A stretch of DNA of 64,000 nt from Streptomyces sp. TLI_146 (GTDB taxonomy: Bacteria > Actinomycetota > Actinomycetes > Streptomycetales > Streptomycetaceae). The stretch covers positions 1,736,001 through 1,800,000 of the forward strand of contig NZ_PJMX01000001.1 of the NCBI RefSeq assembly GCF_002846415.1, read 5' to 3'. The translations under genes and the position numbers were made by a program. The stretch's first letter is position 1. Every line of letters starts with the position of its first letter. Shown one piece after another: positions 45,154 to 53,714 of the stretch. The notes below the pieces were generated by a model, which worked only from the letters and a program-made list of their open reading frames with translations, ran no database searches and was not told where the DNA came from.

Positions 45154-45648
45154 ATGGCTCGCCGACTCCGTCCCGTGGAGCTCGACTTCGTCGAGACCGC
45201 GCCCCTGCGCCTCGTCTTCGCCGCCGAGGCGGCCGCGTCGGCGGACGCCCTCTACCGCGCGCTCGCCGTCGAGACCGAGGCCTGGCCCGAATGGTTCGCG
45301 GCCGTGACCCGCGCGCGGGCCACCGACGGCGGCCGGGAGGTGCGGCTGAAGGGCGGCACCCGGTTCGAGGAGACGGTGATGGCCGCCGAGCCCTCCGCGC
45401 GCTACGCCTACCGGGTCGACGTCACCAACGCCCCCGGCCCGCATGCCCTGTTGGAGGAGTGGCGGCTCACCCCGACGGATGGCGGCACCCAGGTGCAGTG
45501 GACCTTCGCGGCGGCGGGCGGCGCGCCCTTCCGGTTCGCGCTGCGGTTGGGGAAGCCGGGCCTGGGACGGGCGTTCCGCGACGCGGTGACGGCGCTGGAC
45601 CGCCGGCTGGCCGCGCCGGGCGGCGGACCGGGGACAGCGGCCTCGTAG
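45154..45648 (+). CDS. SRPBCC-fold protein
   Basis: 164 aa from ATG 45154 with CTGGAGG nine bases upstream. START/Bet v1-like (SRPBCC) fold: FAAEAAASADALYRALAVETEAWPEWFAAVTRARATDGG, VRLKGGTRFEETVMAAEPSARYAYRV and WRLTPTDGGTQVQWTF are the strand and helix blocks of the polyketide-cyclase/dehydrase-like branch. These bind hydrophobic ligands in a cavity; the ligand cannot be inferred. It follows the DeoR gene by 79 bp on the same strand and may be read through from it. Confidence 0.88.
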   Translation: MARRLRPVELDFVETAPLRLVFAAEAAASADALYRALAVETEAWPEWFAAVTRARATDGGREVRLKGGTRFEETVMAAEPSARYAYRVDVTNAPGPHALLEEWRLTPTDGGTQVQWTFAAAGGAPFRFALRLGKPGLGRAFRDAVTALDRRLAAPGGGPGTAAS

Positions 45649-45726
45649 ATCCGGGCCGCCCGACCGCCCCCACCGCCTTCCGGCCCGACTGGCCGCTTCC
45701 AGCCCCGCGCTCCCCGCCCGACCGTC

Positions 45727-46824
45727 CTACTCCGGCCACACCCCGGTGGCCAGGAACGCGTCGATCGCCTTCGTGTACGGCGCGATGTCCAGGCCCTGTT
45801 CGGCCAGCCAGGCGTCGGAGTAGTACTTGTCGAGGTAGCGGTCGCCCGGGTCGCAGAGCAGGGTGACGACGCTGCCGGTGCGCCCGGCCGCCACCATCTC
45901 CGAGACGATCTTCAGGGCGGACCACAGGCCGGTGCCGGTGGAGCCGCCCGCCTTGCGGCCGATCGCCGCTTCGAGGGCGCGCACGGCCGCGACGCTCGCC
46001 GCGTCCGGGACCTTCATCATCCGGTCGATGGCGCCCGGCAGGAAGCTCGGCTCCATCCGGGGCCGCCCGATGCCCTCGATGCGTGAGCCGCAGTCGGAGG
46101 TCGCCGACGCGTCGCCGCGCGTCCAGCCGTCGAAGAAACAGGAGTTCTCCGGGTCCGGGACGCAGATGCGCGTGTCGAACTGCATGTAGTGCACATAGCG
46201 GGCGATGGTCGCCGAGGTGCCGCCGGTGCCGGCGGTGGCCACGATCCAGGCGGGCTCCGGGTAGCGCTCCAGCTTCAGCTGCTGGTAGATCGATTCCGCG
46301 ATGTTGTTGTTGCCGCGCCAGTCGGTGGCCCGCTCCGCGTACGTGAACTGGTCCATGTAGTGGCCGCCGGTCTCGGCGGCGAGGGCGGCCGACTCCTCGT
46401 ACATCTTCATCGAGTCGTCCACGAAGTGGCACTGGCCGCCGTGGAATTCGATCAGGCGGCACTTCTCGGGGCTGGTGGTGCGGGGCATGACGGCGATGAA
46501 CGGCACCCCGATGAGCTTGGCGAAGTACGCCTCGGAGACCGCGGTCGAGCCGCTGGACGCCTCGATGACCGGCTTGCCGGGGCGGATCCAGCCGTTGCAC
46601 AGCCCGTACAGGAAGAGCGAGCGGGCGAGCCGGTGCTTGAGGCTGCCGGTGGGGTGGGTGGACTCGTCCTTGAGGTACAGGTCGATACCCCAGCGCTCGG
46701 GCAGCGGGAAGCGCAGCAGATGCGTGTCGGCGGAGCGGTTGGCGTCGGCCTGGACCTTGCGCACGGCGTCCTTGAGCCACGCCCGGTAGGCCGCGTCGCT
46801 GCGGTCCACGTCGATGGTCTCCAT
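45727..46824 (-). CDS. PLP-dependent cysteine synthase-family enzyme (Cds1-like)
   Basis: 365 aa from ATG 46824 (GAGGAGTGGC immediately upstream); longer readings to 46923 lack a ribosome site. Fold type II PLP enzyme: PLP lysine in [17 protein letters not shown], phosphate loop [15 protein letters not shown], Asn/Ser motif [16 protein letters not shown]. The overall pattern ([65 protein letters not shown]) matches the L-cysteine desulfhydrase Cds1 of mycobacteria rather than CysK/CysM. The likely reaction is cysteine to H2S, pyruvate and ammonia. The upstream 285 bp to the next divergent gene holds no gene I can support. Confidence 0.9.
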   Translation of the reverse strand: METIDVDRSDAAYRAWLKDAVRKVQADANRSADTHLLRFPLPERWGIDLYLKDESTHPTGSLKHRLARSLFLYGLCNGWIRPGKPVIEASSGSTAVSEAYFAKLIGVPFIAVMPRTTSPEKCRLIEFHGGQCHFVDDSMKMYEESAALAAETGGHYMDQFTYAERATDWRGNNNIAESIYQQLKLERYPEPAWIVATAGTGGTSATIARYVHYMQFDTRICVPDPENSCFFDGWTRGDASATSDCGSRIEGIGRPRMEPSFLPGAIDRMMKVPDAASVAAVRALEAAIGRKAGGSTGTGLWSALKIVSEMVAAGRTGSVVTLLCDPGDRYLDKYYSDAWLAEQGLDIAPYTKAIDAFLATGVWPE

Positions 46825-47109
46825 GCCACTCCTCCATGTCTCGGGCGCCCCGGGGACGGGGGCGCCCGGGCCGGAAATGTTGTGAGGCGTGTCGCCGAAG
46901 TCGGCCGGAAACACACGGCTCACTCACTTGACAATACCGCCCTCACCTGCACAAACATTCCCTTTGAGGATCCATAGGGGTGGCTTGTGGGACGCCGGTG
47001 GGGCGGCGTACGGCGGCGGGTGACGGCCGATCCTCCGCGCGCCCTGGTGCGTACGGCCATCGTTGTGCAGACTGCCCAGCAGGAACGGTACGAAGGGGGC
47101 ACAGCGGCC

Positions 47110-47436
47110 ATGACCGAGCCCGAGTTCAGCGCCAGGGGCGTACGGATCGAACGGTGGACGCGTTCGCTGACCAGGGCGGGACAAGTCCTGATCAAGGACG
47201 GCCGGCTCGCCCTGCTCACCAGCAATGGGCGGGAGATCGACAGCGCGCCGCTGCGCGCGGTGAGCGCGGGCAAGCCGCTGCTGCCGTGGGCCGCCAAGGC
47301 CGACCGGACCGTGGCCAGGCTCAACGGCCACCGCTACCGGCTGACCATGGGCCAGCAGGGCGGCAGGCAGCGCGGGGCGGAACTCGCCCACCGCTTCCTG
47401 AAGGCCGTGCGCCCGGCGGGTGAACCGCGCGGCTGA
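47110..47436 (+). CDS. Small conserved protein of unknown function
   Basis: 108 aa from ATG 47110, preceded by GAAGGGGGCAC. Basic protein with no membrane segment or signal peptide: an N-terminal TEPEFSARGVRIERWTRSLTRAGQVLIKDGRLALLTSNGREIDSAP looks like paired beta-strands, and the C-terminal HRYRLTMGQQ...GAELAHRFLKAVRP ends in a helix. It might be a small PH-like or nucleic-acid-associated module, but I do not recognise the family. Upstream, an alternative start at 46987 extends it without coding character. Confidence 0.75.
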   Translation: MTEPEFSARGVRIERWTRSLTRAGQVLIKDGRLALLTSNGREIDSAPLRAVSAGKPLLPWAAKADRTVARLNGHRYRLTMGQQGGRQRGAELAHRFLKAVRPAGEPRG

Positions 47437-47580
47437 GGGGCCGGTGGGGCGCGAGTTGCGGAACGTCCACCCCTGCGCCACCCTGAACTCACATCACTGA
47501 GGGTTTACCGGCGGTCACGCTGTGATCCAGCCCGCCGGACCAGAAAGCTTCTTCCGGACCTCAATCGGGGAGTCGCAGCC

Positions 47581-48132
47581 GTGATCAGCCAGTCGAGCAG
47601 GCATTGCACGGTGGAGCTCCAAGCCCTGCCGTCGCGGATCGGGCAAGTCCGCAGAATCGTTTCAGCACAGTTGCGTTACTGGCATCTCGATCCTCTGATA
47701 GACGAGGCGGCGCTCGGCGTCACCGAGTTGCTGACCAACGTCCATCGGCACGCCCAGCCGGACAAGCTCTGCACCGTGGAGATCGAGCTGTTGCGCGACC
47801 GGCTCACGGTGTCCGTCCACGACCACGACCCGCGGATGCCCACGGTGCGCAGCGCGGACCCCTTCGCCACCCACGGCCGCGGACTCGCGATGATCGCGGC
47901 GGTCAGCGAGAGCTGGGGGGTGCGTCCACTGGGCGCCTCGGGCAAGACCGTGTGGTTCACGCTCCCCGCGCCGCCGTCGGCGGTCGCGCTGCCGACCCGC
48001 CCGGCGTACGGAACGAAACCGGCCGCCGCCCAGCCGATCGGCCCCTGCCTGCACAAACGGCCCGCCCTGGTGCGCGCCGAGGGCCGGGGAGGCCATCCGC
48101 GCACTCCCGCCCGGCTGCCCGCGGTGGGCTGA
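47581..48132 (+). CDS. ATP-binding anti-sigma-type regulator (HATPase_c_2)
   Basis: 183 aa from GTG 47581. Single GHKL ATPase domain of the RsbW/SpoIIAB type: N box LIDEAALGVTELLTNVHRHAQ, G1 region LTVSVHDHDPRMP, G2 THGRGLAMIAAVSESWGV, and the ending GKTVWFTLPAP. A basic/Pro-rich tail of ~45 residues follows. Such proteins bind sigma factors or anti-anti-sigma partners, or act as stand-alone kinases; Streptomyces has dozens. No sigma factor or anti-anti-sigma gene adjoins it, so its partner is unknown. Confidence 0.92.
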   Translation: MISQSSRHCTVELQALPSRIGQVRRIVSAQLRYWHLDPLIDEAALGVTELLTNVHRHAQPDKLCTVEIELLRDRLTVSVHDHDPRMPTVRSADPFATHGRGLAMIAAVSESWGVRPLGASGKTVWFTLPAPPSAVALPTRPAYGTKPAAAQPIGPCLHKRPALVRAEGRGGHPRTPARLPAVG

Positions 48133-48173
48133 CCGGGCGGGAAGCCACGGGCCGGGCGGGAGCCGGCCGCGCC

Positions 48174-50729
48174 TCACTGCGTTGCGATCGCCCGCAGCAC
48201 GTCGAGCCGGGCCGCGCGGCGGGCCGGGCGCCAGCCGGCCAGGGCGCCCGCGAGGAGCCCCACCAGCGTGACGACCGCCAGTTGTACGGGCGGCAGGGCG
48301 AACGCGCCGGTCCCGTCCGCGTCGGAGGCCCGCACCAGGACCCAGCCGAGGAACGCGCCGAGCCCCAGGCCGCCCGCCGTGCCGAAGGCCGCGACCAGCA
48401 CCGACTCCCAGCGGACCATGGCCCGCAGCTGCGCCCTGGTCTGGCCGACCGCCCGCAGCAGCCCGAGTTCCCGGGTGCGCTCGTGCACGGCCAGCGTCAG
48501 CGTGTTGGCGATGCCGAGGAGCGCGATGACGACGGCGAGCGCGAGGAGCGCGTAGACGAGGGTAAGCATCATGTCGATGCCGCTCGCCGACGACTTCGCG
48601 TACTCGTCGCGGGTCTGGACGCTCGGATTCCCGTACGCGGCGGCCGTCTTCTCGACCGCCTTCTTGCCGTCGGCGACGGACACGCCGTCCTTGAAGGCGA
48701 CCGCGACCAGCGTGTCGGACTCCTGCGCCCGGTGCGGCGCCCAGGCCTCGCGGGTGAGCAGATAGTCGCCCGCCAGGTCCTTCTCGGCGTACACCGCCCG
48801 TACGGTGAAGGTCCGCTCGCTCCCGTCGGTGAAGGCGAGCCGGGCCGTCGAGCCGGGCCGCCAGTGGTGCTTGCCGGCCTCGTTCGCGGAGACCGCGAGG
48901 CCGTCGGAGCCCAGGCCCGCCAGCGAGCCTTCCACCTTGCCGAGGTCGAGCAGTCCGGAGAGGGCCGCGGGGTCGGTGACGGTGATCTTCCGGCCGCCGC
49001 CGTCGACGTCCGCGACGCCCTTGCCGAGCCCCACGGCGGCCTCGACCTGCGGCAACCGGGCCACGGCGGGAGCCAGCCGGGGGCTGATGCCGCTGCCGCC
49101 CGCGCCGAACTGCCGGGCGCCGACGGCGACATCGCCCGCGAACGAGCGGGAGACGGTCTGGTCCATCGTCGCCTTCAGGGAGGCGCCGAAGACGGTGAAC
49201 AGCGACACCACGGCGACGCCGATCATCAGCGCGGTGGCGGTGGCCGCGGTGCGCCGGGGGCTGCGCAGCGCGTTGCGCCGGGCCAGCGCGCCGGTCACAC
49301 CGCGCAGCCGGTCGAGCGGCGCGCCCAGGATCCGTACGGCGTACGAGGACGCCACCGGGCCGAGGACCACGAACGCGGCGACGGTGAGCAGCGCTCCGGC
49401 ACCGGCGAGCAGCAGGCCGGGGCCCGTGAGCACCCCGGCGACGGTCACCCCGACGCCGACGGGCAGCAGGGCCCCGCCCACCAGCTTGCGGGTGCGGGAG
49501 GCGCCCGACTGGTCGACGGCGCTCTCGCGCAGCGCGGCGAGCGGCGCGGTCCGGCCCGCCCGCAGCGCGGGCAGCAGCGCCGAGCCGAGACAGACGAGCA
49601 CGCCCACGGCGACCGGCAGTGCGACGGAGACCCAGCTGATCACCAAGTCGCCCCCGGGGAAGGGGAATCCGATGGCCGGAAAGAGTGCCTGGAGCCCCGC
49701 CGCGATGCCGATGCCCGCGAGGACTCCGGCCGCCGACGCGGCGAGCGCGACGACCGCGGCCTCGGCGAGGGTGGCCGCACCTACCTGGCGGCGCGAGGCG
49801 CCGAGCGCGCGCAGCAGGGCGTTCTCACGGGTGCGCTGGGCGACGACGATCGCGAAGGTGTTGTGGATCGAGAAGGTGGCGACGAGCAGCGCGATGCCGG
49901 AGAACACCAGAAGCAGCGTGGTGAAGAGGTCGAGGAAGAGCCCGGCGATCATGTCGAGGCTCTCGGCGGCGGCCGCCTCGCCCGTGATGGCCTCCACTCC
50001 CTTCGGGAGTACGGGAGTCAGCTCGTCGACGAGCCGCCGCTGGCTCACGCCGGGGCCCGCCCGTACGGAGATGGACGAGGCCTCCCCCGGCTTGGGTGCC
50101 AGGTACTTCTCGGCGTCGGCGAGGGTGAGCCCGGCGAAGGTGGCCTGGCCCATTCCGTCCTCGCCGCCGAAGGTGGCGATGCCGACGATCCGTACCGGTA
50201 CGGGGTCGGGCACGCGCAGCACGGTCGTGTCGCCGAGCTTCAGACCGCCCTTGTCGGCGGCGCCCCGGTTGACCACGACCTCGCCCGGCGCACCCGGGGC
50301 GCGCCCCTGGGCGAGCCGGTACGGGTTGAGCTTCGGGTCGGTGATCCAGTTGCCCGCCCGGGTGGGCGGGCCCTGGCCGCCGACCGGCTTGCCGTCGGCG
50401 CCGACGAGCTGGCCGGAGCCCTGGACGTCGGGGACGGCCGCGGCGACGCCCGGGGCGGCGGCCAGGCGGGTGGCGAGCGCGGTGGGCACGGGCTGCCGGG
50501 TGCCCTGGCCCTCGCCCGCGACGGTGACCACGTTCGTACTGCGCACGACCGCGTCCGTACCCGCGTTGGCGTCCGCGAAGAGCGTGTCGAAACTCGCGCG
50601 CAGGGTGTCGCCCATGACGAGGGTGCCGGTGAGGAAGGCGACGCCGAGCAGGACGGCGAGGAAGGTCCCGGCGAAGCGGCGCTTGTGGGAGCGCAGCGAG
50701 GTGCGGCTGAGGCGCAGTGCGGCGTTCAT
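48174..50729 (-). CDS. ABC transporter permease, FtsX/MacB type
   Basis: 851 aa from ATG 50729. Standard double-FtsX layout: an N-terminal helix (SHKRRFAGTFLAVLLGVAFLTGTLV), a large extracytoplasmic domain, an FtsX block (LFSGIALLVATFSIHNTFAIVVAQRTRENALLRALGASRRQVG), a middle helix pair, a second extracytoplasmic domain and a C-terminal FtsX block (LGIANTLTLAVHERTRELGLLRAVGQTRAQLRAM). It overlaps the ATPase gene by 4 bp (ATGA), so one transporter is encoded. Such systems export peptides, antibiotics or lipids, or act in mechanotransmission. It lies far from the NRPS cluster and is not assigned to it. Confidence 0.94.
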   Translation of the reverse strand: MNAALRLSRTSLRSHKRRFAGTFLAVLLGVAFLTGTLVMGDTLRASFDTLFADANAGTDAVVRSTNVVTVAGEGQGTRQPVPTALATRLAAAPGVAAAVPDVQGSGQLVGADGKPVGGQGPPTRAGNWITDPKLNPYRLAQGRAPGAPGEVVVNRGAADKGGLKLGDTTVLRVPDPVPVRIVGIATFGGEDGMGQATFAGLTLADAEKYLAPKPGEASSISVRAGPGVSQRRLVDELTPVLPKGVEAITGEAAAAESLDMIAGLFLDLFTTLLLVFSGIALLVATFSIHNTFAIVVAQRTRENALLRALGASRRQVGAATLAEAAVVALAASAAGVLAGIGIAAGLQALFPAIGFPFPGGDLVISWVSVALPVAVGVLVCLGSALLPALRAGRTAPLAALRESAVDQSGASRTRKLVGGALLPVGVGVTVAGVLTGPGLLLAGAGALLTVAAFVVLGPVASSYAVRILGAPLDRLRGVTGALARRNALRSPRRTAATATALMIGVAVVSLFTVFGASLKATMDQTVSRSFAGDVAVGARQFGAGGSGISPRLAPAVARLPQVEAAVGLGKGVADVDGGGRKITVTDPAALSGLLDLGKVEGSLAGLGSDGLAVSANEAGKHHWRPGSTARLAFTDGSERTFTVRAVYAEKDLAGDYLLTREAWAPHRAQESDTLVAVAFKDGVSVADGKKAVEKTAAAYGNPSVQTRDEYAKSSASGIDMMLTLVYALLALAVVIALLGIANTLTLAVHERTRELGLLRAVGQTRAQLRAMVRWESVLVAAFGTAGGLGLGAFLGWVLVRASDADGTGAFALPPVQLAVVTLVGLLAGALAGWRPARRAARLDVLRAIATQ

Positions 50730-51490
50730 GACGTCACCCCCGGCGCGTCGAAGGCCTTCAGCCGGTCGAGTACACGCTCGGCGGTCGGATCCGGCATCCG
50801 GTCGACGAGCCGTCCGTCGGCGAGGAAGAGCACCTCGTCGGCGTGGGCGGCGGCGACCGGGTCGTGGGTGACCATCACGACCGTGCGGGCGGTGCGGCGG
50901 ACGGTGCCGCCGAGCAGCCGCAGCACCTCCTCGCCCGCGCGGGAGTCGAGGTTGCCGGTGGGCTCGTCGGCGAAGACGACGTCGGGCCGCCCGGCGAACG
51001 CCCGTGCCACGGCGACGCGTTGTTGTTGCCCACCGGAGAGCTCGGCGGGCCGGTGGTGCAGCCGGTCGCGCAGCCCGACGGTGTCGACGAGCGCGTCGAT
51101 CCACTCGCGGTCGCCGCGCCGCCCCGCGAGGTCGAGGGGCAGCGTGATGTTCTCGGCCACGGTGAGGGTCGGGATCAGGTTGAAGGCCTGGAAGACGAAG
51201 CCGACGCGCTCGCGGCGCAGCAGGGTGAGCGCGCGGTCGTCGAGTCCGCTCAGATCGGTGCCGCCGATGAAGGCGGAGCCCGAGGTGAGGGTGTCGAGCC
51301 CGGCGGCGCAGTGCATCAGGGTGGATTTACCGGAGCCCGAGGGCCCCATGATCGCGGTGAAGCGGCCGGCCGGGAAGTCGACGCTCACCCCGTCCAGGGC
51401 CCTCACCTCGGTGTCGCCCGCGCCGTACGTCTTCACGGCGCCGACGACCCGGGCGGCGGCGGTGGCGGTGGGCCGCAGTGCGGTGGTCAT
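50726..51490 (-). CDS. ABC transporter ATP-binding protein, MacB/LolD type
   Basis: 254 aa. Walker A GPSGSGKST, Q-loop FVFQAFNLIPTLT, signature LSGGQQQRVAVARA, Walker B VVFADEPTGNLDSR and H-loop VTHDP, all intact. The 'FADEPTGNLD' variant and the length place it with the MacB/LolD/FtsE-like ATPases that pair with FtsX-type permeases. Stop overlaps the permease start and its own start overlaps the stop of the small membrane gene (ATGA at both ends), so the three are translationally coupled. It is probably controlled by the divergent TetR regulator at 51962. Confidence 0.95.
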   Translation of the reverse strand: MTTALRPTATAAARVVGAVKTYGAGDTEVRALDGVSVDFPAGRFTAIMGPSGSGKSTLMHCAAGLDTLTSGSAFIGGTDLSGLDDRALTLLRRERVGFVFQAFNLIPTLTVAENITLPLDLAGRRGDREWIDALVDTVGLRDRLHHRPAELSGGQQQRVAVARAFAGRPDVVFADEPTGNLDSRAGEEVLRLLGGTVRRTARTVVMVTHDPVAAAHADEVLFLADGRLVDRMPDPTAERVLDRLKAFDAPGVTS

Positions 51491-51792
51491 GCCGCACCGC
51501 CCTTGCGACGGCCGAACTCCTCGTCCAGGACGGAGAGCCGGCGCCAGTACTCGTCCTCGTCGATCTCACCGGCGGCGAAGCGGCGGCCGAGCACGGCGAG
51601 CGGCGAGCGCTCGTCCAGCGAAGGGCGGTCGTCGAAGGACCGGGGGTCGCCGAAGGGCGGGCGCCAAGGGCCGCGCCGTCCGCGCCACACCGTGCGGCGC
51701 AGCAGGGTGACGACCGTGAGGATCACGGCTGCCCAGATCACCGGGAAGAACAGGATCCAGGGTCCGGGTCCGTCGTAGGCCAGTGTGTTCAT
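51487..51792 (-). CDS. Small membrane protein with SHOCT-like C-terminus
   Basis: 101 aa from ATG 51792 with GAGGAGC upstream; a longer frame reaches 51993 but overlaps the divergent promoter. One membrane helix (WILFFPVIWAAVILTVVTLLRR) is followed by a charged linker and a C-terminal SPLAVLGRRFAAGEIDEDEYWRRLSVLDEEF, which is the short SHOCT/oligomerisation motif of actinobacterial membrane proteins. It is the first gene of the coupled three-gene ABC operon and so probably acts with the transporter, but no mechanism can be stated. Confidence 0.85.
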   Translation of the reverse strand: MNTLAYDGPGPWILFFPVIWAAVILTVVTLLRRTVWRGRRGPWRPPFGDPRSFDDRPSLDERSPLAVLGRRFAAGEIDEDEYWRRLSVLDEEFGRRKGGAA

Positions 51793-51933
51793 CGCGCTCA
51801 GCTCCTCGGTCGGGGTTCTCTCGTGGTGCTTTCGAGACTCCCGCCGAGGGGTGGCCCGGGGCGTCGTACAGCCGGCGGCACTCGCCGTACCTCCCGGGGA
51901 GTAGACCGGACCGGTCCGACTGCTCTCGCTTCT

Positions 51934-51956
51934 GTACCTACTAGTATGTATAGTAC
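51934..51956. promoter_or_regulatory. Candidate TetR operator and leaderless promoter
   Basis: A 23-bp AT-rich imperfect inverted repeat in otherwise GC-rich DNA, with arms GTAC at both ends and TACTAGTA inside. The hexamer TATAGT (51949-51954) could be a -10 box, only ~7 bases before the ATG at 51962, so the TetR transcript may be leaderless; no ribosome site is visible. The overlap suggests autorepression. Confidence 0.5.
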
Positions 51957-51961
51957 GAGCC

Positions 51962-52525
51962 ATGAGCACCCCCGAGCGTCTGATCGAGGCCACCCGGGAG
52001 CTGCTGTGGGACCGGGGCTATGTCGGCACCAGCCCCAAGGCGATCCAGCAGCAGTCCGGCGCGGGCCAGGGCAGTATGTACCACCACTTCACGGGCAAAC
52101 CGGACCTGGCGCTCGCCGCCATCCGGCGCACCGCCGACGAGCTGCGCGCGAGTGCCGAGGCCTCCTTCGCGGGCGAGGGCACCGCGTACGAACGGATCCG
52201 CGGCTATCTGCAGCGCCAGCGTGACGTCCTGCGCGGCTGCCCGGTGGGGCGGCTGACCATGGACCCGGACGTCATCGCCAGCGACGCGCTGCGCGCGCCG
52301 GTCACCGAGACGATCGACTGGCTGCGCGGGGAGCTCGCGCGGATCGTCCAAGAGGGCCTGGACGCGGGCGAGTTCAGCGCTTCCCTGGTGCCCGAGGAGA
52401 TCGCGGCGACGGTGGTCGCGACCGTCCAGGGCGGCTATGTCCTGGCCCGCGCGTCCGGCTCACCCGCCGCCTTCGACGCGGGCATCCGCGGCCTGCTCGC
52501 ACTGCTCGCGCCCCGCACCCCCTGA
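51962..52525 (+). CDS. TetR/AcrR-family regulator, LmrA/YxaF type
   Basis: 187 aa. The N-terminal TetR helix-turn-helix is ERLIEATRELLWDRGYVGTSPKAIQQQSGAGQGSMYHHFTGKPDLALAAI; the long 'GQGSMYHHF' recognition helix and the C-terminal domain (CPVGRLTMDPDVIASDALRAPVTETIDWLRGELARIV) match the LmrA/YxaF branch. Divergent from the small membrane/ABC operon and upstream of the cupin/DUF4865/phosphotriesterase genes, so it may control either or both. Its stop codon (52523-52525) overlaps the first base pairs of a 179-bp palindromic element, so its original end may have been altered. Confidence 0.92.
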   Translation: MSTPERLIEATRELLWDRGYVGTSPKAIQQQSGAGQGSMYHHFTGKPDLALAAIRRTADELRASAEASFAGEGTAYERIRGYLQRQRDVLRGCPVGRLTMDPDVIASDALRAPVTETIDWLRGELARIVQEGLDAGEFSASLVPEEIAATVVATVQGGYVLARASGSPAAFDAGIRGLLALLAPRTP

Positions 52526-52702
52526 GAGCCTGTCTTTGAACCCCCGTCGTCCGCCCGGAGGGCAGGCGCAGCGGCGTTCGGTGCGTGCGCTCGGCGTGCG
52601 GTGGTGCAGGTCATGTGGCGGAGCCACCTGTCCTGCACCACCGTGCGGCGAGGGTGCGTGCCGGGCGTCGGGGCGCAGACGGGGGTTCAAAGACAGGCTC
52701 TC
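52524..52702. repeat. 179-bp palindromic MITE-like element
   Basis: Both ends are the same 25-bp sequence in inverted orientation (52524-52548 and 52678-52702), with a second inner inverted repeat around GTGGTGCAGG / CCTGCACCAC (52600-52640) and weaker pairing between. The whole element could fold into one long hairpin. It encodes nothing I can support and contains no transposase, so it fits a non-autonomous, MITE-type insertion. It lies exactly between the TetR stop (overlapping it) and the cupin gene. Confidence 0.8.
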
Positions 52703-52729
52703 ACCACCACCACGAGTCGAGGAAGTCCC

Positions 52730-53134
52730 ATGCACGTCACCCGTCAACGTCCCGCCACTGTGCGGGGCCCGGCCGAGCACTTCACGGGCACGGTCTGGCT
52801 CGACGAGATCGCCGCGCCCCCGTCGCCGTCCCGGCTGCGGATGGTCAGCGTCCACTTCACCCCCGGCGCCCATACGGCCTGGCACCGCCACCCGCACGGC
52901 CAGGTCCTGCACGTCACGGAGGGCGAGGGCCTGGTGCAGCGCAGAGGCGGTCCCGTCGAGCCGATCCGGGCGGGCGACACCGTCTGGATCGAGCCGGACG
53001 AATGGCACTGGCACGGCGCCGGGCCGCACACGTTCATGACCCATCTCGCGGTCGTCGAGACGGCCCAGGACGGCACCGCCGTCGACTGGGACCGCCATGT
53101 CGCCGCCGACGCCTACCCGTCGACTACTTCCTGA
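52730..53134 (+). CDS. Cupin-fold protein ((R)-mandelonitrile lyase-like)
   Basis: 134-aa single-domain cupin. Cupin motif 1 is FTPGAHTAWHRHPHGQVLHVTEGEG (three His and the Glu-type position visible), and motif 2 is IRAGDTVWIEPDEWHWHGAGP. These match the small metal-binding cupins annotated as (R)-mandelonitrile lyase or quercetin-dioxygenase-like. Metal, probably Mn or Fe, would bind the His cluster. It precedes the DUF4865 gene by 10 bp and is probably co-transcribed with it and the phosphotriesterase-like gene. The true reaction is unknown. Confidence 0.85.
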   Translation: MHVTRQRPATVRGPAEHFTGTVWLDEIAAPPSPSRLRMVSVHFTPGAHTAWHRHPHGQVLHVTEGEGLVQRRGGPVEPIRAGDTVWIEPDEWHWHGAGPHTFMTHLAVVETAQDGTAVDWDRHVAADAYPSTTS

Positions 53135-53144
53135 GGAGTACGCC

Positions 53145-53714
53145 GTGCACGCCCTGCAGTACGAGATCACCCTGCCCGCCGACTACGACATGGACATCAT
53201 CCGCACCCGCGTCGCCACCCGGGGCCATCTCCTGGACGACTTCCCCGGCCTCGGCCTCAAGGCGTATCTGATCCGCGAGCGCGCCGAGGGCTCGCCGGTG
53301 AACGCCTATGCGCCCTTCTACCTCTGGAACACACCCGAGGGCATGAACGCCTTCCTCTGGGGCGCGGGCTTCCAGGGCATCGTGGACGACTTCGGCCGCC
53401 CGGAGGTCCAGCACTGGATGGGGCTCTCCTACGAGGAGGGGACGGCGGCCGGAGCCGTGCCGGTCGCCGCGACGCGCGAGCGCCTCGCGATGCCGGACGG
53501 CGTAAGGCCCGCCGACTTCGTGGCCGAGCAGCTGGCGCGGGCGGCCGGCCCGGGGACGGTGGCGAGCGCGCTGGCCGTCGACCCCCGCCGCTGGGAGCTG
53601 CTGCGCTTCACGCTCTGGGAGCAGGAGGCCCCGCAGGCGCCCGGCGACCGCTTCCGGGTGCTGCACCTGTCGGCGCCGGAGCGCGGCGACCTGACCCGGG
53701 GACGGCACTGGTGA
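53145..53714 (+). CDS. DUF4865-family protein
   Basis: 189 aa from GTG 53145 with TGAGGAG eight bases upstream. Recognisable by MHALQYEITLPADYDMDIIRTRVATRGHLLDDFPGLGLKAYLIRER, YAPFYLWNTPEGMNAFLWGAGFQGIVDDFGRPEVQHWMGL, the conserved core of DUF4865, a ferredoxin-like/dimeric alpha-beta barrel type protein of unknown function. Its start follows the cupin stop by 10 bp and its stop overlaps the start of the phosphotriesterase-like gene (GTGA), so it is translationally coupled. The linkage suggests a catabolic unit, probably for an aromatic or nitrile/ester compound, under TetR control; this is inference. Confidence 0.9.
   Translation: MHALQYEITLPADYDMDIIRTRVATRGHLLDDFPGLGLKAYLIRERAEGSPVNAYAPFYLWNTPEGMNAFLWGAGFQGIVDDFGRPEVQHWMGLSYEEGTAAGAVPVAATRERLAMPDGVRPADFVAEQLARAAGPGTVASALAVDPRRWELLRFTLWEQEAPQAPGDRFRVLHLSAPERGDLTRGRHW

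Noticed and set aside
47604..51710. 1368-aa open frame on the plus strand
   Set aside because: Antisense shadow of the FtsX permease, ABC ATPase and part of the anti-sigma gene; Arg/Gly/Pro-rich low-complexity translation without family motifs.
52670..52702. GGGTTCAAAG resembling a tRNA T-loop
   Set aside because: It is the terminal inverted repeat of the palindromic element; no cloverleaf or acceptor stem can be drawn.
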